Assembly (NCBI GenBank): GCA_023386235.1
Contig: JAEWKC010000032.1
Coordinates: forward strand, 1 to 64,000
Length of the DNA: 64,000 bases
Source: Bacteroidota bacterium
GTDB lineage: Bacteria > Bacteroidota > Bacteroidia > Chitinophagales > Chitinophagaceae
Direction: 5' to 3'
In this document: positions 8,507 through 18,687 of the stretch, one piece after another
Layout: the number at the start of each line of letters is the position of its first letter
How positions within the stretch are numbered: position 1 is the first letter of the stretch
Notes under the pieces: model-generated
Told to the model about the DNA's origin: nothing
Database searches by the model: none
The model's input: only the letters and a program-made list of their open reading frames with translations
Made by a program: the position numbers and the translations under genes

Positions 8507-8550
8507 CACTCTTAATTAAATTTACAGAGTAATCGCAAATTATTTATTTT

Positions 8551-11500
8551 ATGAAAAAACTAATTTTAGTTTGTTGCTTCTTTTTCAGTTTTATGATGGC
8601 GAATGCACAAACAAGAACCATTACGGGAACTGTAACAAATGAAAAGGGAGAGCCAGTAGCCGCTGTAAGTGTTCAAGTTAAGGGTAGGACAACCGGCGTA
8701 ATTACTGACCAAAATGGACATTATTCTATTTCGGCAGACAATAACGATGTCTTACAATTCAATTTTGTGAGCTATTCAACGCAAGAAAAGCCTGTAGGAG
8801 AACAATCAGTGATTGATGTTCAATTATCTTCAAGCGAGTCTAGTCTTGATGATGTAGTAGTGGTTGGTTATGGTACACAAAGAAGAGCTAACTTAACGGG
8901 TGCCGTTACAACTGTGGATGTAGAAAAAACATTAGGCAATAGACCAATTGCAGATGTAGGAAGAGGATTGCAAGGTGCTGTTCCAGGATTAACTATTACA
9001 TCTCCTACAGGAGATTTAGGAACAAATCCTGCTATACGTTTGCGCGGGCTTACAGGATCACTCAGCAATACAAATGGAGCTAGACCTTTATTACTTGTTG
9101 ATAATGTTGAATTGCCGGATTTGCGAATGATCAATCCTGATGATATTGAAAGTATTTCTGTTTTAAAAGATGCTGCTTCCACATCAATTTATGGGCCTCG
9201 TGCAACATGGGGTGTTATATTGATTACAACGAAAAGAGGAAAAAGAGGACCAGATAAATACAATATATCGTATTCTAATAATTTTTCGTGGTCTACTCCA
9301 ACTGTTACTCCTGAAATAGCACCGGCAGTAGGAGGAGCACAAGTTGCTTTCCGAGCCATGCAAAGAACTAATCCAAATTTAACGATTTTCAGCGCTGTAG
9401 GACAATCTTATGATTCATTAGGAATTGAAAAAATGAAAGAATGGGAAAGATTATATGGGGGACAAAATTTAGGAGATGAAATGGTATTAGGTAGAGATTT
9501 TGAAATACGTAGTGGAAGGTTATTTTTTTATCGTCCATGGGATGTAAGAGAGAAATTTATTAAAGATTGGACACCTCAACAAACACACAATCTTACTTTC
9601 AGTGGTAGTACGGCTAAAACAACATATAATTTGAATTTAGGATTGCTTGATCAGAAAGGGGTGCTCAAGGTAAATCAGGATTTATTCAGACGTTATAATT
9701 TAAATTTCGGTCTTACATCTCAAGTTACAAATTGGTTGAATGTACGCGGGAAATTTATGTTGTCAAGCGCTACAACTACAAAACCCTATAATTACGGCTC
9801 AGACACGTATGATCCTTGGTATTATCTTTATCGTTGGCCTAGAACTTATCCCTATGGCATGTATGAAGGTAAACCGTGGCGCAGCGCTGTAACAGAAGTG
9901 CAGCAGGCCAAGATGAATGAAAACACTAATACACTAGCTCGTGTTAGTGTGGGTGGAACATTTAGAATAGCTGAAGGATTAACATTTGATGCAGACTATA
10001 CTTATGATGCAATGAATGAGCATGAGCAACGTACAGGAGGAAAAGTATATGGGTATGATTTCTGGGCAGGCGGCGGAACAATGCCTTATCAAGCGTATAC
10101 CAGTGCAACATATGACAGAGCACAACTTTATTCTGACTGGAGTAATAGAAATGTTTTTAAAGGTTATGCGACATATAATAAGAGATTTAACAATCACAAT
10201 TTCAAACTAACTGCAGGAATGGATGTAGAAGAATATGCATACATGGGGCAGGGTTCAGAAAGAAGAGGTTTGATTGATCCAAATATTGGTCTTCCAAATT
10301 TGGCAACTGGCGATCAATTTGTTACTTCTTACAAAGGAAGCTGGGCTACAATGGGTTATTTTGGAAGATTAAATTATGATTACAAGAGTAAATATCTACT
10401 GGAATTGAACGGAAGATATGATGGATCTTCAAAATTTCCTGTAAATGAAAGATGGGGATTCTTTAGCTCTATGTCTGTAGGATATGTTCTAACGAACGAA
10501 TCTTATATGGACTTTATCAAACCTTATTTATCATTTTTGAAATTAAGGGGGTCATGGGGTGCACTCGGAAATCAGTCGATACCGGATTTTAGATATCTTG
10601 TTACCATGGCAGCACCTGCTTCAGGATGGGTCGTTGGAAATGCGAATATGACAACTGTGGCTACTCCAGGTTTAGTATCTCCAGATTTAACTTGGGAAAA
10701 AGTAGCAACACTTGACTTTGGTGTGGATGCAAGATTTTTTGACGACCAGTTTGGCATCACATTCGATTGGTACAAGCGTACAACGAGTAACATGCATAGT
10801 GCAGGACTAACAGTGCCTAGTACTTTGGGTACAGGAGCACCACTAAGAAATTTCGGAGCTATGGCAACCACTGGATGGGAATTGCAAGTTGATTATAATA
10901 AAACATTTAATAATGGATTTACATTGAGTGCCACTGCTATGTTGTCGGATTTTAAAGAAGAAATTACAGAATCAGCGAATGTTACCAAAACACTGGGTAC
11001 AAATTACACAGGAAGAGTTCTTGGAGAAATATGGGGCTATGAAACCGACAGATATTTTACTAAAGATGATTTTCAACAAGACGCTAATGGTAATTTAATT
11101 CTGAACGGAGGAAAGTACGTACTAAAACCTGGTGTACCTACCCAACAATATTGGGAAGCAGGTTGGTTCTTTTACGGACCCGGAGATATAAAATACAGAG
11201 ATCTTGACGGCAACGATACTATTGATTTTGGATCTAATACAATAGAAGATCATGGAGATCTGAGATTAATAGGAAACTCTACACCAAGGTATCAATATGG
11301 TATTAGATTAGGATTGGAATTTAAAGGAATTGATTTCAGTACATTTATTCAGGGTGTGGGCAGCAGGCAAGCATGGGTGAACGGACCTATATTTATACCT
11401 GGCTATCGTCCAGGTGAAGCTTGGTATGCTCATCAAATGGATTATTGGACTGAAGAAAATCCTAACGCTTTTTATCCTCGTCCAACAGATCAAAGCCAAT

Positions 11501-11799
11501 CAAATAACACTAGAAATTTTTTACCTCAAACGAAATATTTGTTAAATATGGCTTATACTCGTTTAAAAAACCTTACAGTGGGCTATTCACTTCCAGAATC
11601 ATTGATTAAAAAGGCTTCTTTAAGTAGAGCGCGAATATATTTTAGTGGTGAAAATCTGTTTACAATTAGCCATACAGGAAATGTACCTTTAGACCCGGAA
11701 GTAGATTATACTACAGCAGGATTAAACGATCCTAACACTTTTGGTAGGGCTTATCCGTTCAGAAAAATGTATTCGTTCGGAATTCAAGTCACCTTTTAA
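8551..11799 (+). CDS. SusC/RagA-family TonB-dependent outer-membrane receptor (1)
   Basis: A 1082-residue TonB-driven importer. The order is: signal peptide ending ANAQ (about residue 20); a carboxypeptidase-regulatory-like beta-sandwich (about 22-100, with VSVQVKGRTTGVITDQNG); the TonB-box region and plug (about 105-235, including VVVVGYGTQRR and INPDDIESISVLKDAASTSIYG); and a long 22-strand barrel ending in Phe. It forms a lidded pair with the SusD-like lipoprotein 18 bp downstream. A canonical SusC of normal length. The ligand is unknown because no degradative enzyme is linked to it. Transcription probably starts at the promoter at 8476-8506. Confidence 0.93.
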   Translation: MKKLILVCCFFFSFMMANAQTRTITGTVTNEKGEPVAAVSVQVKGRTTGVITDQNGHYSISADNNDVLQFNFVSYSTQEKPVGEQSVIDVQLSSSESSLDDVVVVGYGTQRRANLTGAVTTVDVEKTLGNRPIADVGRGLQGAVPGLTITSPTGDLGTNPAIRLRGLTGSLSNTNGARPLLLVDNVELPDLRMINPDDIESISVLKDAASTSIYGPRATWGVILITTKRGKRGPDKYNISYSNNFSWSTPTVTPEIAPAVGGAQVAFRAMQRTNPNLTIFSAVGQSYDSLGIEKMKEWERLYGGQNLGDEMVLGRDFEIRSGRLFFYRPWDVREKFIKDWTPQQTHNLTFSGSTAKTTYNLNLGLLDQKGVLKVNQDLFRRYNLNFGLTSQVTNWLNVRGKFMLSSATTTKPYNYGSDTYDPWYYLYRWPRTYPYGMYEGKPWRSAVTEVQQAKMNENTNTLARVSVGGTFRIAEGLTFDADYTYDAMNEHEQRTGGKVYGYDFWAGGGTMPYQAYTSATYDRAQLYSDWSNRNVFKGYATYNKRFNNHNFKLTAGMDVEEYAYMGQGSERRGLIDPNIGLPNLATGDQFVTSYKGSWATMGYFGRLNYDYKSKYLLELNGRYDGSSKFPVNERWGFFSSMSVGYVLTNESYMDFIKPYLSFLKLRGSWGALGNQSIPDFRYLVTMAAPASGWVVGNANMTTVATPGLVSPDLTWEKVATLDFGVDARFFDDQFGITFDWYKRTTSNMHSAGLTVPSTLGTGAPLRNFGAMATTGWELQVDYNKTFNNGFTLSATAMLSDFKEEITESANVTKTLGTNYTGRVLGEIWGYETDRYFTKDDFQQDANGNLILNGGKYVLKPGVPTQQYWEAGWFFYGPGDIKYRDLDGNDTIDFGSNTIEDHGDLRLIGNSTPRYQYGIRLGLEFKGIDFSTFIQGVGSRQAWVNGPIFIPGYRPGEAWYAHQMDYWTEENPNAFYPRPTDQSQSNNTRNFLPQTKYLLNMAYTRLKNLTVGYSLPESLIKKASLSRARIYFSGENLFTISHTGNVPLDPEVDYTTAGLNDPNTFGRAYPFRKMYSFGIQVTF

Positions 11800-11817
11800 C
11801 TTTTAAAAACAAAAAAT

Positions 11818-13515
11818 ATGAAAAGATATATTTTATTAATAACTGTTGGACTCATTTTTCTCATTTCCTGTAAAAAAGACTTTTTGGAAAAATTTCCAGA
11901 AGATAGGCTTGTAGATAATACTTTTTGGACGAGTGAGCAAAATGTTAGAACCTACGCATGGGGATTTTACAGTGGTTATTTTACAGGTTATGGTTCAGGA
12001 TTTGCTTGGGGTAACTATTTTTCTGGACAGAGTCTGAATGATGATTTCGCTCCTTCTTCTCCTGCTCAATTTATAAAAAATGTACCCGCCACAGGTGGTG
12101 GATGGTCATTCACTTGGGTTAGGAAAGCTAATCACTTCATTGCAAAGCTATCGGAGATGACCATGTTGGAAGAGAGTGCCAGAAATCACTGGATAGGCAT
12201 TGGACGCTTTTTCCGGGCTTTAGAATATAATGATCTTACGAAGTCTTTCGGGGGTGTTCCGTGGTTTGAAAATTATATGCTCGAAACAGATTCTGGATTA
12301 TACCGTCAACGCGATCCTTTGCCTTTTGTTGTCGACAAAATGTTAGAAGATTTTCAATTTGCAGCACAAAATGTACGAACTTCAGATGGCAATGAAGGAT
12401 TAGCTGTGAATAAATATGTGGTACTTGCGTTTATGTCTCGTGTTTTTTTATATCAAGGCACATACTTTAAATACCATAACATAGATGCAGCTAAATCCAA
12501 AACTTATTTAGAAGCTGCTAAGTGGGCTGCAGATGAGATTATTAAGTCTGGTAAATACTCAATATCGGATAATTATAAAAGCTTATTTAACTCACTTGAC
12601 TTAAATGGAAAAAAAGAAATTATTTTATATCGCAGATATGAAACAGGTATACTTACCCATAGCCTTCATAGCTATGTGAATAAGGAACCTCAAACTGGTG
12701 TTTCAAAAGATTTAATCGAAACATATCTGCTTAATGATGGTTTACCCATAACTTTATCACCACTTTATGCCGGCGATAAAAAAATTGATAGCGTAATGAA
12801 AAACAGAGATCCACGTATCAAAGAAACTTTCTTTCCTGTTATTAGGGTTAATGGTAATACTACAAACTATTCCACCTCGGGTTATGCTGTTCAGAAATTT
12901 TATAATGAAACACTTAAGGATTTGCCAGAAGGAAGTGGTAGCTTAAATCCAACAGATGCTCCGATTATACGGTTTGGAGAAGTTTTATTAAATTATGCTG
13001 AGGCAACAGCAGAATTGGGTAATCTTACGCAAGCTGACCTTGATAAATCCATAAATAAACTAAGAGCGCGTCCTGGAATTGCAATGCCTCCATTGCAAGT
13101 GATTGGTAACCAGCCAGCTGTTAATAATCTTGTTTATGACGATACACAGCGAGACCAAACAGTGCCAGCATTAATTTGGGAAATAAGAAGAGAAAGAAGA
13201 ATTGAATTAGCGCTTGAGGGCTTCCGTCTTGACGATCTTAAAAGATGGAAAAAATTAGAATTAACAGATACTAAAGCTAATATAGATATTAATAGAGGAG
13301 CTTGGATCAAAAAGGCAGATTTCCCAGGCATTAAAGATGTATATCTTGAGAATAATGCTACGGAAGGCTATATCGTTCCTGCTTTTAAAGAAGAATCCCA
13401 ACGTGTGTTTAGTGATCCGCGTGTATATCTAAATCCCTTGCCGCTGGATCAAATAAAATTATATAAAGATAGAGGCATAACATTAACACAAAATCCCGGT
13501 TGGCCCTCTCAGTAA
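11818..13515 (+). CDS. SusD/RagB-family surface lipoprotein (1)
   Basis: A 565-residue ligand-binding lipoprotein that caps the SusC channel. The lipobox is LIFLISC, with the lipid-anchored Cys at about residue 18 followed by KKDF. It has the TPR-like SusD fold of the classical family: an N-terminal FWTSEQNVRTYAWGFY block, and the C-terminal signature RRERRIELALEGFRLDDLKRW (about 460-480). It starts 18 bp after susC and is followed by a terminator, so the pair is a two-gene operon. The substrate is not evident. Confidence 0.93.
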   Translation: MKRYILLITVGLIFLISCKKDFLEKFPEDRLVDNTFWTSEQNVRTYAWGFYSGYFTGYGSGFAWGNYFSGQSLNDDFAPSSPAQFIKNVPATGGGWSFTWVRKANHFIAKLSEMTMLEESARNHWIGIGRFFRALEYNDLTKSFGGVPWFENYMLETDSGLYRQRDPLPFVVDKMLEDFQFAAQNVRTSDGNEGLAVNKYVVLAFMSRVFLYQGTYFKYHNIDAAKSKTYLEAAKWAADEIIKSGKYSISDNYKSLFNSLDLNGKKEIILYRRYETGILTHSLHSYVNKEPQTGVSKDLIETYLLNDGLPITLSPLYAGDKKIDSVMKNRDPRIKETFFPVIRVNGNTTNYSTSGYAVQKFYNETLKDLPEGSGSLNPTDAPIIRFGEVLLNYAEATAELGNLTQADLDKSINKLRARPGIAMPPLQVIGNQPAVNNLVYDDTQRDQTVPALIWEIRRERRIELALEGFRLDDLKRWKKLELTDTKANIDINRGAWIKKADFPGIKDVYLENNATEGYIVPAFKEESQRVFSDPRVYLNPLPLDQIKLYKDRGITLTQNPGWPSQ

Positions 13516-13530
13516 CTTTTCTTAAAATAA

Positions 13531-13568
13531 AAAAGTCTATGTTTATTGACATGTAGGAGACTTTTTTT
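13531..13568 (+). terminator. Terminator of SusCD operon 1
   Basis: Stem AAAAGTCT / AGACTTTT followed by a T-run, 16 bases after the susD stop. Confidence 0.7.
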
Positions 13569-13803
13569 ATTAAAATTAAAAAATGCTTGAATAGGCCTTC
13601 CAATACATTATCCGTGAACCGGCTCGATGAAATCCTACTATAGTGCTGGCTATCACCAAATCTAATGAACTTGCGATAAGTGCGGGCGGTCATTATACAG
13701 TATCTGCCATAATATGGAAAGCAAAGCTGCAAAGCATGTAACCAAATAATAAAATATTTTTTAAAGAATTTAAGTAATTACGATTTCGTTAGATATTTAT
13801 TAC

Positions 13804-13844
13804 ACGTTTGCGTTAAGTATTAAAAAAAATACAAGCGCAAACGT
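13804..13844 (+). promoter_or_regulatory. Inverted CGCAAACGT pair upstream of second susC
   Basis: ACGTTTGCG at 13804-13812 and its exact reverse complement CGCAAACGT at 13836-13844. The second copy carries the same downstream flank as the copy at 8439. The arrangement looks like two facing half-sites for a regulator, upstream of the -33 box. Confidence 0.55.
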
Positions 13845-13872
13845 TTTTATTTTAAAAAAACATTAAAAAAAT

Positions 13873-13902
13873 TTTGTTAATAGTTTAAAAAAGCATTATT
13901 TG
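13873..13902 (+). promoter_or_regulatory. Promoter of second susC operon
   Basis: TTTG (13873-13876) with TTAA after it, a 19-bp spacer, then TTATTTG (13896-13902) followed by CA and TCTTAATT. The same layout and flank occur at 8476-8515. Confidence 0.55.
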
Positions 13903-13941
13903 CATCTTAATTCATTTTTTAAGTTTTTTTAAACAATTTGT

Positions 13942-16900
13942 ATGAGAAAATTTTTCTTGTTTTTATTCATAATTATTTTATGTAACGCAGATTTATATGC
14001 GCAAACAAAAACCGTTACGGGCACAATTTACTCTTCGGTAGATAATGCTCCATTATCGGGTGTATCTGTTCGTATAAAGGGTAGAACTACGGGAGTAATT
14101 ACTGATAATAACGGCAGCTATAATATTTCAGCTGGCAATGATCAAACTCTTGAGTTTAATTATATTGGTTACAAACTTGAAGAGAGGCTGGTAGGAGATA
14201 ATACCGTTATAAATGTTGTACTTTCTCAACAAGAAGGTGATATGAACGAAGTAGTTGTAACGGCGTATGGTATACAAAGAGATAGAAAAAGTTTGGGATA
14301 TTCTACACCTATTGTATCGGGTGATGAAGTAAGTAACACTCAAAGAGAAAATTTCATGAATGGTCTTGCCGGGCGCGTACCTGGTTTGTTTGTAAATACT
14401 ACATCAGGAGATCCTGGAGCATCTACACAAATGTTTTTAAGAGGAATCGTATCAATTTCAGGTGATAATTCTCCTCTATTAGTTATTGATGGATTACCAA
14501 TTGACAATTCAGTGATGAATCAATCAAATCTAATTGCCAAAGGGTCAATGGGGACAAATAGAGATCAGGATTATTCCAATAGAGCTGTTGATTTAAATCC
14601 GGCAGATATTGAATCTTATACTATCCTAAAAGGGCCTGAAGCTACAGCTCTTTATGGTAATTTAGGGTCAAGTGGTGCAATAATTATTACTACTAAAAAA
14701 GCAAAAGCTGGAAGGGGTACTGTGTCATATAGTAATTCTTTTAGGTTTGAAAAGCAATTAAATTTTCCTGAAGTGCAGCAAGTATATAGCCAAGGGGCTA
14801 GTAATGGAATATATAATCCAGCTTCAAGAAGTTATTTTGGTCCAAAATATCCTGATAGTTTAGTCATTTATGATAATATTCATAACTTTTTTCAAGTGGG
14901 AAACACACAAAAACATAGTGTAGTATTTGAAGGAGGAAGTCAGGGTTTTACGTATAGATGGTCTAATGAATATACAGATAATAATGGTACAGTCCCTACA
15001 ACCAATCTTACCAGACTTACTTCCAGATTAACTGCTACGGCTCAAATTCTTCCCAAATTAACGGCAACCTCCACATTTTCTTATATGAATACAAGTAATA
15101 TAAAAGCAACTAAAGGTTCTACTGGATATTTGATGAGTCTGTTGTCTTTTCCTTCAAGGTTCGACGTAAGAAATTATATTGATGAACTAGGTAATAGAGT
15201 GTTAACAACTGGTACCATTTATAGTGAGGTAGATAATCCTTTTTGGGATTTAAATAAAAATCTGAATCAAGATAAAACTAACCGTTTCCTAGGTAATAGT
15301 AGTCTTACTTATAAGCCATTGGCATGGCTGAATATTACAGGTACATTTGGCGCTGATGTCTATACTACAAATGGTATGACGGGAAATCACCCACAATCTT
15401 ATCGATCTTCCGGGAGCGCTGCATCACCAACTGGTGGACGACTTAGTGAATATCAGCAGGTGGTTAAGATTTTGAATGGCTCCTTAGTAGCTTCTGCAAG
15501 ACATAAATTCGGGAATTTTAATAATACTTATATTATTGGAAGTAATTTTAATGATTATAACTATCGTACCAATTCACAAGTAGGAGAATCATTTTATGAT
15601 CCTAATTTTTATAGTATGAATAATACATTGCCTACAACTCAAAGATCAATGTTGTCTATAAATAATTTTAGAGGATTTGGTGTATTTGGTCAGGCTGTTT
15701 TAGGTTATAAAACTATTTTGTATCTAACATTAACAGGCAGAATGGATGCGGCATCACGCTTAATGCCTAATAATCCGTATTTCTTTTATCCGGCAGTAAG
15801 TACTGCATTTAATTTCAGTGATCTTGAATCTGTAAAAAAGTGGGGATTTCTAACACAGGGTAAATTAAGAGCTTCTTTTGCATATACAGGTAAAGAACCT
15901 CGTTATTCCTATGCATTGAGAACAAGATTGTTACCGGTAGCGTCTACGGGAGGAGGCTTTAATTATGACTTGGCAACAGGAGGTAATGATAAATTAAAAC
16001 CTGAATTTACAAGGAATATAGAAGCGGGCTTAGAAGCTAAATTCCTAAACAATAGAATTGGGTTTGACTTTACTATTTATAATTTAAAAAGCCTCGATCA
16101 AATTATCAGGCCGCGTTTGAGCTATGGAAGTGGTTTTGCGCTAAAATTAATGAATGGAGGCGAAGTGGAGAATAAAGGTTTTGAAATTCAAATTACGGGT
16201 ACACCAATAGAGAATAAGAATTTTATTTGGGATGTTGTATTTAACATAACACACAATAAAGGCACAGTAATTTCAATAGCAGAAGAGCTACCGGAATTTT
16301 ACGATTCTGATACTTGGCTTCAGAATGGTATTAGAAGTAGTGTTTATCCTGGTGCAAGTACAGGCGCATTTGGTGGATGGGTTTCTGCCAGAAACGATAA
16401 AGGTGAGTTACTGATTAACCCCCAAAACGGTTTGCCTTTGCTGAAAAATGACACAGATTTTTATCCAATAGGAGACAGAACTCCCAAAGCATTATTTGGA
16501 TTAAGTAATAACTTAAGTTATAAAAATTTAGCTCTTTCTTTTCTAATAGATTTCAGATATGGAGGAGATGTATATAATGCAACGCAATATACGCTCTACA
16601 CAACCGGTTTAAGTACTAAAACGCTGGATAGGGAAACACCCAGAATCTATAAAGGTGTTTTAAGAGACGGGTTGGAAAATACCGATAATCCTACTCCAAA
16701 TAATATTGTTGTTACTCCTTATTATTATTCTTCATTTTATACTTCTACTTCAAATGGTGTTTCACCCGATATGTTTGTCGAAAGAGATATCAACGCCATG
16801 CGGGTAAGAGATATAACCTTATCTTATGTTTTTCCAAAAAGATTTTTTGAAAATTCAAAAATTATCAAAGATCTGAGTTTATTTACAACAGCAACAGACG

Positions 16901-17046
16901 TTTTACTTATAACTAATTATTCAGGAATAGATCCCGATAGTAATGGGAATACTGCGGGGGTTGCGGGGCTTGGAGGTTTTGGATTAGACTTTGGTAACAT
17001 GGGAAGACCAATAGGAGTAAATTTTGGTATGAGATTAAAACTTTAA
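13942..17046 (+). CDS. SusC/RagA-family TonB-dependent outer-membrane receptor (2)
   Basis: A 1034-residue receptor with a signal peptide ending LYAQ, a carboxypeptidase-regulatory-like domain (about 22-95), a plug with VVVTAYGIQRDRKSLGYS (around 105) and ILKGPEATALYG (around 230), and a C-terminal barrel. In the plug it is more like receptor 3 (VVVTAMGIQRQKKALGYS) than receptor 1. Both pair with the second SusD subfamily. It is followed 20 bp later by its SusD-like partner and then a DUF4397 lipoprotein, a probable three-gene operon. Confidence 0.93.
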   Translation: MRKFFLFLFIIILCNADLYAQTKTVTGTIYSSVDNAPLSGVSVRIKGRTTGVITDNNGSYNISAGNDQTLEFNYIGYKLEERLVGDNTVINVVLSQQEGDMNEVVVTAYGIQRDRKSLGYSTPIVSGDEVSNTQRENFMNGLAGRVPGLFVNTTSGDPGASTQMFLRGIVSISGDNSPLLVIDGLPIDNSVMNQSNLIAKGSMGTNRDQDYSNRAVDLNPADIESYTILKGPEATALYGNLGSSGAIIITTKKAKAGRGTVSYSNSFRFEKQLNFPEVQQVYSQGASNGIYNPASRSYFGPKYPDSLVIYDNIHNFFQVGNTQKHSVVFEGGSQGFTYRWSNEYTDNNGTVPTTNLTRLTSRLTATAQILPKLTATSTFSYMNTSNIKATKGSTGYLMSLLSFPSRFDVRNYIDELGNRVLTTGTIYSEVDNPFWDLNKNLNQDKTNRFLGNSSLTYKPLAWLNITGTFGADVYTTNGMTGNHPQSYRSSGSAASPTGGRLSEYQQVVKILNGSLVASARHKFGNFNNTYIIGSNFNDYNYRTNSQVGESFYDPNFYSMNNTLPTTQRSMLSINNFRGFGVFGQAVLGYKTILYLTLTGRMDAASRLMPNNPYFFYPAVSTAFNFSDLESVKKWGFLTQGKLRASFAYTGKEPRYSYALRTRLLPVASTGGGFNYDLATGGNDKLKPEFTRNIEAGLEAKFLNNRIGFDFTIYNLKSLDQIIRPRLSYGSGFALKLMNGGEVENKGFEIQITGTPIENKNFIWDVVFNITHNKGTVISIAEELPEFYDSDTWLQNGIRSSVYPGASTGAFGGWVSARNDKGELLINPQNGLPLLKNDTDFYPIGDRTPKALFGLSNNLSYKNLALSFLIDFRYGGDVYNATQYTLYTTGLSTKTLDRETPRIYKGVLRDGLENTDNPTPNNIVVTPYYYSSFYTSTSNGVSPDMFVERDINAMRVRDITLSYVFPKRFFENSKIIKDLSLFTTATDVLLITNYSGIDPDSNGNTAGVAGLGGFGLDFGNMGRPIGVNFGMRLKL

Positions 17047-17066
17047 TTATTTTAAAAAAGAAATAA

Positions 17067-18671
17067 ATGAAAAAAATACAATATTTAATAATAATTTCCA
17101 TACTGATAAATACAGGAGTTGGATGTAAGAAGTGGTTAGATGTAAATACTGATCCAGCCAATGTTCAGGTACCATCTGCCAGAGTTTTACTATCACCTAT
17201 TCTTTATCAAATGGCCAACAATGTTGCAATTGATTCAAGAGGCTTTAATAAATACGTTCAATATTGGCATAGCCAGGCTGCAAATGATACATGGGATATG
17301 CAAGGTTATACATCTGCGAGTGATTTTGGTGGTTCTTTATGGAGAATGGTATATGTAAATCATGGACCTAATTTAAACGACCTTATAAAAGACGGAGAAA
17401 CATCAGGAAATTATATATATGCAGGAATAGGATATGCTATAAAAGCATGGGGTTTTCAATTGCTTACAGATTATCATGGACCGGTAATACTCGATGAAGC
17501 TTTTACGCCTAATCAACTAACTTTTCACTATCAGGATCAACCAGAAGTATATGTAAAAGTGCGTGAATGGGCACACATGGCAATAGAAAACTTAAATAAG
17601 CCAGATGTAATAGACCAAGCTGCTTTTTTACAAGGAGCCTCAGGAGATCAAATATATAAAGGTGATAGAGACAAATGGAAAAAATTTGTTTATGGATTAT
17701 TAGCTTTGCAATTTAGTCATCTTACTAATAAACCTGAATACCCCACTGCGTATGCAGATAGTGTTATTAAATATACAGATTTATCATTTGCAAGTACGGC
17801 AGATGATGCTTCGGTTTTTTTCAATGGCTCTAACGCCGATGATTCAAATGTATTCGGTCCAAAACAAAATTTAATTACTGCAACAGCTTACGGAAGAATT
17901 AGCCAGACTGTAATAGATCTTTTAAGTGGAAAGATGCGTGGAGACACGGCAAGAGTAGATACTCTGAAGAATAATGCGACAGCTCTTACTACTTCTAATG
18001 ATCCTCGTTTATTCAGAATGATGATTCCAAATCCGGATAGCACATACAAAGGGATTGTACCAACAAGAGGAGATGTGCCAACCACTAAAACACGACCACA
18101 CGTTTGGGGCGGCATTATAGGTACCTATCCTGGAAGATATATTTTTACAGACAATGCCAGATTTCCTATAATGACGTATAGCCAGCTTCAGTTTGCAAAA
18201 TCGGAGGCACAATTAATAAAAGGAGATAGAACAGGAGCTCATGCATCTTATTTGAATGGAATAAAAGGTCATATGGCATTTGTAAATAATTATTTAGGCT
18301 TTGGTACTGAAACTTTGCCTGCTATTACTCAAACACAAATTAATTCATATCTTTTAAGTGCAGATGTGGCTCAATCGTCTGCGGAGTTGCGTATATCTGA
18401 TATCATGGGACAGAAATTTATAGCTCAATTTGCTTGGGGTGGATTAGAAACCTGGGTTGATTTAAGAAAATATCACTACGATACCACTGTATTTAAAAGT
18501 TTTCATTATCCTGAGCAGGGCGAGATATATATATTAAATAGAAATAAACTTGTATACAGAGTTCGTCCCAGATATAATTCTGAATATGTTTGGAATAAAG
18601 TAGAATTAGAAAAATGGGGAGGACTGAATACTGATTATCATACTGAAGAACTTTGGTTCAGCAAACCTTAA
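17067..18671 (+). CDS. SusD-like nutrient-binding lipoprotein (2), second SusD subfamily
   Basis: A 534-residue lipoprotein with lipobox region LINTGVGC followed by KKWLDVNTDP. That N-terminal signature belongs to the SusD-like subfamily annotated as SusD/RagB nutrient-binding outer-membrane lipoprotein, not to classical SusD. The C-terminal block GGLETWVDLRKYHYD matches the family's substrate-pocket region. It is the partner of receptor 2. The ligand is unknown. Confidence 0.9.
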   Translation: MKKIQYLIIISILINTGVGCKKWLDVNTDPANVQVPSARVLLSPILYQMANNVAIDSRGFNKYVQYWHSQAANDTWDMQGYTSASDFGGSLWRMVYVNHGPNLNDLIKDGETSGNYIYAGIGYAIKAWGFQLLTDYHGPVILDEAFTPNQLTFHYQDQPEVYVKVREWAHMAIENLNKPDVIDQAAFLQGASGDQIYKGDRDKWKKFVYGLLALQFSHLTNKPEYPTAYADSVIKYTDLSFASTADDASVFFNGSNADDSNVFGPKQNLITATAYGRISQTVIDLLSGKMRGDTARVDTLKNNATALTTSNDPRLFRMMIPNPDSTYKGIVPTRGDVPTTKTRPHVWGGIIGTYPGRYIFTDNARFPIMTYSQLQFAKSEAQLIKGDRTGAHASYLNGIKGHMAFVNNYLGFGTETLPAITQTQINSYLLSADVAQSSAELRISDIMGQKFIAQFAWGGLETWVDLRKYHYDTTVFKSFHYPEQGEIYILNRNKLVYRVRPRYNSEYVWNKVELEKWGGLNTDYHTEELWFSKP

Positions 18672-18687
18672 ATAATAAATAATAACG

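Larger units (their letters stand above)
13516..13941. other. 426-bp gap between SusCD operons 1 and 2
   Basis: Holds a terminator (13531-13568), a less AT-rich stretch (about 13585-13735) of unknown origin, then an AT-rich regulatory part with the inverted ACGTTTGCG / CGCAAACGT pair and the promoter of the second susC. No complete gene is visible. Confidence 0.6.
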
